Shown here: positions 57,590-64,000 of the stretch, piece after piece
How the letters are laid out: each line of letters starts with the position of its first letter
Position numbering within the stretch: the first letter of the stretch is position 1
Assembly: GCF_022179725.1 (NCBI RefSeq)
Contig: NZ_BPRC01000001.1
Span: forward strand, 310,001-374,000
Direction: 5' to 3'
From: Methylorubrum aminovorans
GTDB taxonomy: Bacteria; Pseudomonadota; Alphaproteobacteria; Rhizobiales; Beijerinckiaceae
DNA: 64,000 nt
Notes under the pieces: model-generated
What the model was told of the DNA's origin: nothing
What the model saw: the letters and a program-made list of their open reading frames with translations, nothing else
The model's database searches: none
Position numbers and translations under genes: made by a program

Positions 57590-58270
57590 ATGAAGACCTT
57601 GGCATCTGTTCTCGCCGGCGTTGTCGGCGTCTGTGTACTCGCGACGAACGTCGCCAGCGCCGCTCCGTACGATCCGTTCGGTTCCGACGGCGACGACTAT
57701 TACCAGGAGCAGGCTTCGCCGGGCGGCTGGCCGGTCCACGATCCCTACGCGACGCGTCGCGGTTCCAGCGCCCAGGGCTACGGGTACGGGCAGAGCTATG
57801 GCGATGACGAGGCCGCTCAGGCTCAGGTCGCCCGCATCCCCCGCGAGATCGTGGCCTACAGCACCCGCTACGCGCCGGGCACGATCGTGGTCTCGACGGC
57901 GGAGCGGCGTCTCTATTACGTGCTTCCGGGCGGACAGGCGGTCCGCTACGGCGTTGGCGTCGGCCGCCCCGGCTTTACGTGGAGCGGCGTGAACAAGATC
58001 ACGGCCAAGCGTGAGTGGCCGAGCTGGACGCCGCCGGCTGCCATGCTGGCGCGCCGCCCCGACCTGCCGCGCTACATGGCCGGCGGCATCGAGAACCCGC
58101 TCGGCGCCCGTGCGATGTATATCGGCCGCTCCGAGTACCGCATCCACGGCTCCAACGAGCCGGATACGATCGGTCAGGCGGTGTCCTCGGGCTGCATCCG
58201 CATGACCAACGAGGACGTGACCGATCTCTATTCCCGCGTGAAGGTCGGCGCGACCGTGGTCGTCAACTGA
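57590..58270 (+). CDS. Periplasmic L,D-transpeptidase (YkuD domain)
   Basis: A 226-residue exported protein with a signal peptide (LASVLAGVVGVCVLATNVASA). A Tyr/Gly/Asp-rich linker (about 25-75) leads to the YkuD domain, with IVVSTAERRLYYVLPGGQAVRYGVGVGRPGFTW and the active-site motif H186-G-S-N ... S-S-G-C202-I-R-M. It should make 3-3 cross-links in peptidoglycan or attach proteins to it. It is followed by a strong terminator. Confidence 0.93.
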   Translation: MKTLASVLAGVVGVCVLATNVASAAPYDPFGSDGDDYYQEQASPGGWPVHDPYATRRGSSAQGYGYGQSYGDDEAAQAQVARIPREIVAYSTRYAPGTIVVSTAERRLYYVLPGGQAVRYGVGVGRPGFTWSGVNKITAKREWPSWTPPAAMLARRPDLPRYMAGGIENPLGARAMYIGRSEYRIHGSNEPDTIGQAVSSGCIRMTNEDVTDLYSRVKVGATVVVN

Positions 58271-58296
58271 CGTCTTCATCGACCGAGGCATGGGAA

Positions 58297-58330
58297 AAGG
58301 GCTGCGGCGGAGACATCCGCCGCAGCCCTT
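58297..58330. terminator. Strong bidirectional terminator between convergent genes
   Basis: A perfect 14-bp stem, AAGGGCTGCGGCGG (58297-58310) with CCGCCGCAGCCCTT (58317-58330), loop of six bases. It lies between the convergent L,D-transpeptidase and Cys-rich protein genes. T-runs are short on both sides (CTTCTT on +, TTTCCC on -). Confidence 0.75.
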
Positions 58331-58384
58331 CTTGCATCTCGATACCCTGCCGCCGGTCCTTTTCGAAGAACGCGCGGGGTGCGG

Positions 58385-58702
58385 CTACGGCGCAACCCGG
58401 CCGACGGCCGTCTGCGGGCCGTTCATGAAGGAGACCGGCATGTCGCAGAAGCAGCGGGCGCCGAGCGGGCGCGGTCCCGGTAGGGGGCAGGAGAAAGGCT
58501 GTAGGCCGGTGATACCGGACTGGACGGCATCGCAATTCAGGCCCATGGCCCGGCGCGGCGGGCCGCCCCAGTCCCGATGCGCACGGGCGCGCGGAGGCGG
58601 CGCATCGTAGCCGTCGTCGTAGTACTGCGCGTGTGCAGGCGCGAGGCTTCCGGCCGCGAGGGCGATCAAGGCCGCAAAGCCGAGGGTGCGAACGGAACGC
58701 AT
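58385..58702 (-). CDS. Small secreted Cys-containing protein of unknown function
   Basis: A 105-residue protein with a signal peptide (MRSVRTLGFAALIALAAGSLAPAHA). The mature part starts with a short Tyr/Pro/Arg-rich section, then GLNCDAVQSGITGLQPFSCPLPGP and ARCFCDMPVSFMNGP, giving four Cys in a tight cluster. I know no named family. ATG 58702 has AGGAGG eleven bases upstream; ATG 58711, nearer to it, is an alternative. It is convergent with the L,D-transpeptidase gene. Confidence 0.65.
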   Translation of the reverse strand: MRSVRTLGFAALIALAAGSLAPAHAQYYDDGYDAPPPRARAHRDWGGPPRRAMGLNCDAVQSGITGLQPFSCPLPGPRPLGARCFCDMPVSFMNGPQTAVGRVAP

Positions 58703-58827
58703 CGTGTCCATAACCTCCTGTGGGCCGCCCACTCGGAGCCGGCAAGAGGGGGAGCCTTGCTTCGCCTGGGCGGCGGAAAAGAGGCGAAACGGGTCGCGCC
58801 GCGAGGAAACTGGGGCCCGATGCAGGA

Positions 58828-58855
58828 ACGGCCCACTCCGTCGGGAGTGGGCCGT
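58828..58855 (-). terminator. Terminator of the phasin gene
   Basis: A perfect 12-bp stem, ACGGCCCACTCC (58828-58839) with GGAGTGGGCCGT (58844-58855), around a 4-base loop. It lies 40 bp beyond the phasin stop in the direction of transcription. The stem is followed on that strand by TCCTGC, so the T-run is short. Confidence 0.7.
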
Positions 58856-58895
58856 CGATCGTATGGAAGGGCCGGATAGAAGCCCGGCAGGCGCG

Positions 58896-59372
58896 TTACG
58901 ACGTTGCCTTCTGCGCGTCGTTGGCGTTCTCGCGAGCGGTCTCGACGCCCTGCTCGTAGGCCTGACGGGCCTCGGCGGCACCCTGCTGCATCGCGCTCTT
59001 GGCGTTCTCGGCGCTCTGCTGAAACGCGCTCTGGGCGAGGCCGCCGAACTCCTTGGCCTGCGCCTGGATCGCGGCGAACTGCGCGCGGACGAACTCGGCC
59101 TGATGCTGCATCGCCTCTTGGACGTCACGAGCGCGGACGAGCTTCTGAGCGAGGTCGAACGCAGCGTTGACGTTCTGCTCGGCGTACTCGAAGCCACGGG
59201 TCGAGATGTTGGTGGCGTTGCTGCGGGCGAGGTCGGTCGAGCCCTGGACCGTGTCGGCGGTCCGGCGAGCGGCGCCGATGAAAGAGTCGAACGCCTTGCG
59301 GGCCTGCTCGACGCTCTTCTCAGCGAAGTCGCGCATCTCGGTAGGGATCTCGTAATTCGGGGTGCTGCTCAT
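58896..59372 (-). CDS. Phasin (polyhydroxybutyrate granule protein)
   Basis: A 158-residue all-helical protein of the Phasin_2 type: YEIPTEMRDFAEKSVEQARKAFDSFIGAARRTADT, NTNISTRGFEYAEQNVNAAFDLAQKLVRARDVQEAMQHQAEFVRAQF, then an Ala/Gln-rich amphipathic end. Phasins coat polyhydroxyalkanoate granules and set their size and number. ATG 59372 follows AGGAGA. Tandem palindromes 33-60 bp upstream of the start look like a binding site for a PhaR-type repressor, and a 12-bp stem terminator follows the gene. Confidence 0.9.
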   Translation of the reverse strand: MSSTPNYEIPTEMRDFAEKSVEQARKAFDSFIGAARRTADTVQGSTDLARSNATNISTRGFEYAEQNVNAAFDLAQKLVRARDVQEAMQHQAEFVRAQFAAIQAQAKEFGGLAQSAFQQSAENAKSAMQQGAAEARQAYEQGVETARENANDAQKATS

Positions 59373-59404
59373 GCCTGTCTCCTCTGTGTGGCATTGCACG
59401 CTCG

Positions 59405-59433
59405 TTGTGCGGCGCACAATGTGCAATGCACAA
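59405..59433 (-). promoter_or_regulatory. Tandem TGC-N3-GCA palindromes upstream of the phasin gene (PhaR-type operator)
   Basis: Two perfect palindromes lie side by side: TTGTGC-GGC-GCACAA (59405-59419) and TGTGCA-A-TGCACA (59420-59432). Both contain TGC-N3-GCA, with centres 14 bp apart, and a degenerate third copy (GGCATTGCA, 59390-59398) lies nearer the gene. PhaR repressors of alphaproteobacteria bind sites of this type before phasin genes. No PhaR gene is in the window. Confidence 0.6.
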
Positions 59434-59559
59434 TAGAGCGGGGGCGACACTTTTTCCACCCCCATGGGGGCGATTAAGGTTACCAGTTGATAAACGTGTG
59501 TCGGCAGGTTTCAGTGTCCACGTCCGGCGGCAGTTAAGTTACACGGGAGTTGTGTGTTC

Positions 59560-62175
59560 ATGCCCCGATCGACCGTCGGAAGGGCTGTGAAGGGGCTTAT
59601 GACCAGGGTTCGGATGTCGGACCACGCGGCGCAGGATCTGTCTCCCGAGGGCGATTCGGGTGTGCGCGCCGCTCTGGCGCGCTGGCGCGGCGACGCGTCG
59701 ATGGCGCATCTTGTCCGTGAGGGTGGGCCGCTGCTGCTTCTCGATGGGGCGGCGGAGCGGATCCTCCACGCCGACGGTGCGGCGCTCCCACTGCGGGCCG
59801 CCATCGCCGATGCGAGCGGGACCATCCTTCCTGCTCTGCGCTTGGCCGCGCAGGTCGACCGCGCCGGCACCCTCGATACACGGCCCCGGATGGTCCGCCT
59901 GCGGTTCGATCCGCGGGGCGTTGCGGCGCCCGTCGTCGTTCTCGCCGCAAGGGCCGAGATCGAGCCGGGACATTCGGTTCTGCTCCTGGCTCCGATCGGG
60001 GCCCTTCCGACGCTGCGGCCGTTCGAGGCTGCGCCGGCGAAGGTCGATCCGCAGCCCCAGATCCCGAGTGCTTCCGCGGCGTCGCTCGAAGTCCCGATCC
60101 TCGAGCCGGGGGCAGAGCCGATTGCGCCAGTGGCCGAGGCGGCGGATCGTCCGGCCCGACTCGTCTGGCGCAGCGATGCCGAGGGCGTTTTGAACCATGT
60201 CTCGCGCGCCCATCCCGACTTGTCCGAAGTCCTGGTCGGCCGATCCTGGACGACACTCGCCGCCGAGGGCGTGATCGCCGGCGAACGCGACGGCGCGGCA
60301 CTGATCGAGGCTCTCTCGACACGCCGGACGTTCCGCGCCCTACCGCTCGTCCTGCGTGGGCGCGCCTTCGAGCATGTCTTGGAGATCTCGGGCGCGCCCG
60401 CAGGTCGAGCGACGGGCGATTTCTCCGGTTTTTCCGGCTTCGCGATTCCCGGCGAGCGGCGTCCGCGCCCGGTCGAGGGTGGGGAGGTCGCGGGTGGGGA
60501 GCCGCTGCTCGACGATCACCAGGAGCCGGACGTCGTTCGCGAGCCGGAGGCGGATGCCAGCCTTTCAGTCAACGAGCATGCTGCCTTCCGTGAAGTTGCG
60601 CGCATCCTGGGTCTGCGGTTCGCCCCCGACGAGGTGGTTTCGGATGAGGCGCCGTCACTCGGACGCGCGGAGGCCGCGGCGGGAAGCTCGGTGATGCCGT
60701 TCCCGAAGCCGCCGGCCCGGCTCGCGGAGAACGAGGTCCGGGCCCGCGCGGCACTCGCGGAATTGCTCGAAAGCCTACCCTTGGGAGTTTTGATTTATCG
60801 CGGCAGCGAAATGCTGTTTGCCAGCCGCGCGTTTCTCGATCTCACCGGCTATCCGGACTTGCCGGCCCTGCGTCAGGTCGGACTGGCGCACCTTTTCCGC
60901 GGCCTGCCGCCAAGAGAGCGCGCGATCGTCGGACCGGTGCCCTTCGCCCGGCCCGAGGGCGGGACGGTCGCGCTCCTCATCGATCGGGCCAGCCTCGTCT
61001 GGGAGGGCGCGCCGGCCGAGATCTGCCTCGTCCGTGGGGTGCCGGACGCGTTTGCGGCCCCGTCGCCCGCCGTTCCGCCCAACGCCGCCCGGTTGCGCGC
61101 GGAGAAGGTGTTGGACAGCCTCGAGGAGGGCGTCGTCACGCTCGATGCCGAGGGCCGGGTCGTCGGCCTGAACCCGAGTGCGGCCGAACTCGTCCACGCC
61201 CATCCGAAAGAGGTCGTGGGTGGGCGGTTCGCCGACCTGTTCGCGCCCGAGAGCCTGCCGGCCCTCGAGACGGCGGTCACCGTGTCCCGCCGCGCGGGCG
61301 CGAGCGAGATCTACGGGGTCACGCCGCGGACGGGAGCGGCGGCTCTGCGGCTGCGCATCGCCCGGTTACTGGGCGAGGACGCGCCGGGCTACTGCGCCAG
61401 CCTGCGCGAGATTCGAGACGAGGAGCCGACGCCTCCGCCAGCGGTCGCGACCGAGCCTGTCCACCGGGGCGGACCGGAGATGGAAGCGGCCTGGAAGGCC
61501 AATGCACTCGCACGGGTCAGCCGCGAGATCCGCCCCTCGCTCAACGCGATCCTCAGCCTCACCGACATGATGCTCTCCGATCGCTTCGATCGGGCGGATG
61601 CCGAGCGGCTGGAGGCCTACCTGCGCGAGGTGCGTCTCTCCGGCGGACGGATCGCCGGCCTGATCGACGATCTGCGCGATCTCGCCGAAATCCAGGCCGG
61701 CCGTGGCAAGCTCACCTTCACCGATCTCGCCCTCAACGATCTCGTCTCTTCCTGCATTGCCGCGCAGCAGGCGAGGGCGGCACGGGACCGTATCGTCCTG
61801 CGAACCAGTCTCGCTCCCGATCTGCCGGTCATGAGGGCGGACGAGCGCTCGATCCGGCAAGCGGCGCTGAACGTGCTCGAGAACGCCATCCGCGTGTCCG
61901 AGGCCGGCGGCCAGGTGATCGTCTCGACCACGCTCGCTGAGCGGGGAGAGATCGCCTTGCGTGTGCGCGACACCGGCACAGGCATGACCGAGGAAGAGCT
62001 GACGAATGCCCTCGAACCGTTCCGGGCCGATGTCGGTCCCGATGGCGAAGGTGAGGAGAAGGGTTTCGGGTTGACGCTGACCAAGGCGCTCGTCGAGGCC
62101 AATCGCGGTCGCTTCCGCATCACCAGCCGCAAGGACGAGGGTACCCTCGTCGAGATGCTGTTTCCCGCTGCCTAA
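59560..62175 (+). CDS. PAS-containing histidine-kinase-like protein (PleC/CbrA type) lacking the phosphoacceptor His
   Basis: An 871-residue cytosolic protein without membrane helices. Divergent sensory regions fill the first ~440 residues, followed by PAS-type domains (LPLGVLIYRGSEMLFASRAFLDLTGYP and EGVVTLDAEGRVVGLNPSAAELV). The dimerisation helix reads ARVSREIRPSLNAILSLTDMM; relatives have SHEIRTPLNAI, so His is replaced by R655 and TP by PS. The ATPase domain is largely intact: NVLENAIRVS (N box), RDTGTGM, LEPF, GFGLTLTKALVEANRG. ATG 59560 has GGGAG ten bases upstream; GTG 59554 is an alternative. Its stop is 271 bp before acs. Confidence 0.85.
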   Translation: MPRSTVGRAVKGLMTRVRMSDHAAQDLSPEGDSGVRAALARWRGDASMAHLVREGGPLLLLDGAAERILHADGAALPLRAAIADASGTILPALRLAAQVDRAGTLDTRPRMVRLRFDPRGVAAPVVVLAARAEIEPGHSVLLLAPIGALPTLRPFEAAPAKVDPQPQIPSASAASLEVPILEPGAEPIAPVAEAADRPARLVWRSDAEGVLNHVSRAHPDLSEVLVGRSWTTLAAEGVIAGERDGAALIEALSTRRTFRALPLVLRGRAFEHVLEISGAPAGRATGDFSGFSGFAIPGERRPRPVEGGEVAGGEPLLDDHQEPDVVREPEADASLSVNEHAAFREVARILGLRFAPDEVVSDEAPSLGRAEAAAGSSVMPFPKPPARLAENEVRARAALAELLESLPLGVLIYRGSEMLFASRAFLDLTGYPDLPALRQVGLAHLFRGLPPRERAIVGPVPFARPEGGTVALLIDRASLVWEGAPAEICLVRGVPDAFAAPSPAVPPNAARLRAEKVLDSLEEGVVTLDAEGRVVGLNPSAAELVHAHPKEVVGGRFADLFAPESLPALETAVTVSRRAGASEIYGVTPRTGAAALRLRIARLLGEDAPGYCASLREIRDEEPTPPPAVATEPVHRGGPEMEAAWKANALARVSREIRPSLNAILSLTDMMLSDRFDRADAERLEAYLREVRLSGGRIAGLIDDLRDLAEIQAGRGKLTFTDLALNDLVSSCIAAQQARAARDRIVLRTSLAPDLPVMRADERSIRQAALNVLENAIRVSEAGGQVIVSTTLAERGEIALRVRDTGTGMTEEELTNALEPFRADVGPDGEGEEKGFGLTLTKALVEANRGRFRITSRKDEGTLVEMLFPAA

Positions 62176-62229
62176 CGGTCAAGCGCGCGGTTGATTGGCT
62201 CGAGCCCGGTCGGCTTGAAAGAACGAATT

Positions 62230-62245
62230 CTTGTTGAACAACAAG
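62230..62245 (+). promoter_or_regulatory. Palindrome in the acs upstream region
   Basis: CTTGTTG-AA-CAACAAG (62230-62245) is a perfect 7-bp inverted repeat 202 bp before the acs start and 54 bp after the sensor gene stop. It could be a regulator site or a weak hairpin. There is no T-run. Confidence 0.35.
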
Positions 62246-62315
62246 CCTTTCCCGGTCTTGCCGGGGTAGCCGGGCTGCCTCTGCACCATCCGCAATCAAT
62301 TATCGCGCAACTAGA

Positions 62316-62330
62316 TTGCGCAAAATTGCA
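62316..62330 (+). promoter_or_regulatory. TTGCGCAA-type motif upstream of acs
   Basis: TTGCGCAA (62316-62323) is a palindrome; TTGCA follows (62326-62330) and GCGCAA precedes it (62304-62309). Repeated TTGC/GCAA half-sites resemble operators of short-chain acyl-CoA-type regulators in alphaproteobacteria, which use TTTGCAAA-like sites. It lies 117 bp upstream of acs, near where its promoter should be. Confidence 0.35.
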
Positions 62331-62446
62331 GGGCTCGACTTTTTGGTGCTTGCCGGGTGTATTCAACTGCGCTTAAGAGTTTTGAGGAAGCCCCGGCTGC
62401 GCGGACCTTCGCGATACGATCGGGGACCGGCAGGGAAGAAATTAAA

Positions 62447-64000
<1,554 letters not shown>

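Overview
The window comes from a high-GC alphaproteobacterium of the order Hyphomicrobiales, most likely the Methylobacterium/Methylorubrum group. The call rests on gene content and order: a petABC-mtaP block, hisB-(DUF2628)-hisH-hisA-hisF-hisE-coaA, a phasin, a PleC/CbrA-type sensor protein directly before acs, rkp/kps-type capsule genes, and frequent GTG/TTG starts with overlapping stop/start codons. It looks like chromosomal backbone. I see no insertion sequence, prophage, CRISPR array, tRNA or rRNA gene.

Layout. 1-8.1 kb: the tail of an unknown gene, a small membrane protein coupled to xerD, a membrane diguanylate cyclase, a periplasmic GH3 beta-glucosidase (bglX), a lone yejE permease, a DUF4112 protein and a class I aminotransferase. 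8.1-18.3 kb: a structured leader-like segment (short Arg-rich ORF, long hairpin, intrinsic terminator), a small exported protein, then an RND efflux operon (mdtA-, mdtB- and mdtC-like genes plus an outer-membrane lipoprotein). 18.4-31.1 kb: zwf, leuB, a large secreted protein of unknown function, a benzoylformate-decarboxylase-like ThDP enzyme coupled to a DCC protein, a polyprenyl synthase (ispA-like) divergent from mtgA, a class II photolyase, a solitary TRAP binding protein and a tyrosine phosphatase. 31.2-40.8 kb: a solitary Liv-type binding protein, then a capsule region (Wza/KpsD-like lipoprotein, RkpI/LtaS-like sulfatase, KpsC-like and KpsS-like Kdo transferases, SDR, formyltransferase). 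40.8-52.7 kb: metY, petABC, mtaP, a YARHG protein, an exported metallophosphoesterase, his genes and coaA. 52.8-64 kb: an exported isochorismatase-like hydrolase divergent from a LysR regulator, a lytic transglycosylase, a NepR-receiver fusion, an L,D-transpeptidase, a Cys-rich secreted protein, a phasin, a histidine-kinase-like protein without its phosphoacceptor His, and the 5' part of acs.

How the parts work together. Central metabolism: zwf (NADPH supply), acs (acetate activation), leuB, metY, his genes, coaA and mtaP. Envelope: capsule genes, mtgA, the lytic transglycosylase, the L,D-transpeptidase and the RND pump. Respiration: the complete cytochrome bc1 complex. Regulation: the most unusual proteins are the NepR-like/receiver fusion (general stress response type) and the R-for-H sensor protein before acs. 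The clearest regulatory DNA is the tandem TGC-N3-GCA palindromes upstream of the phasin gene and the leader/terminator segment before the efflux genes.
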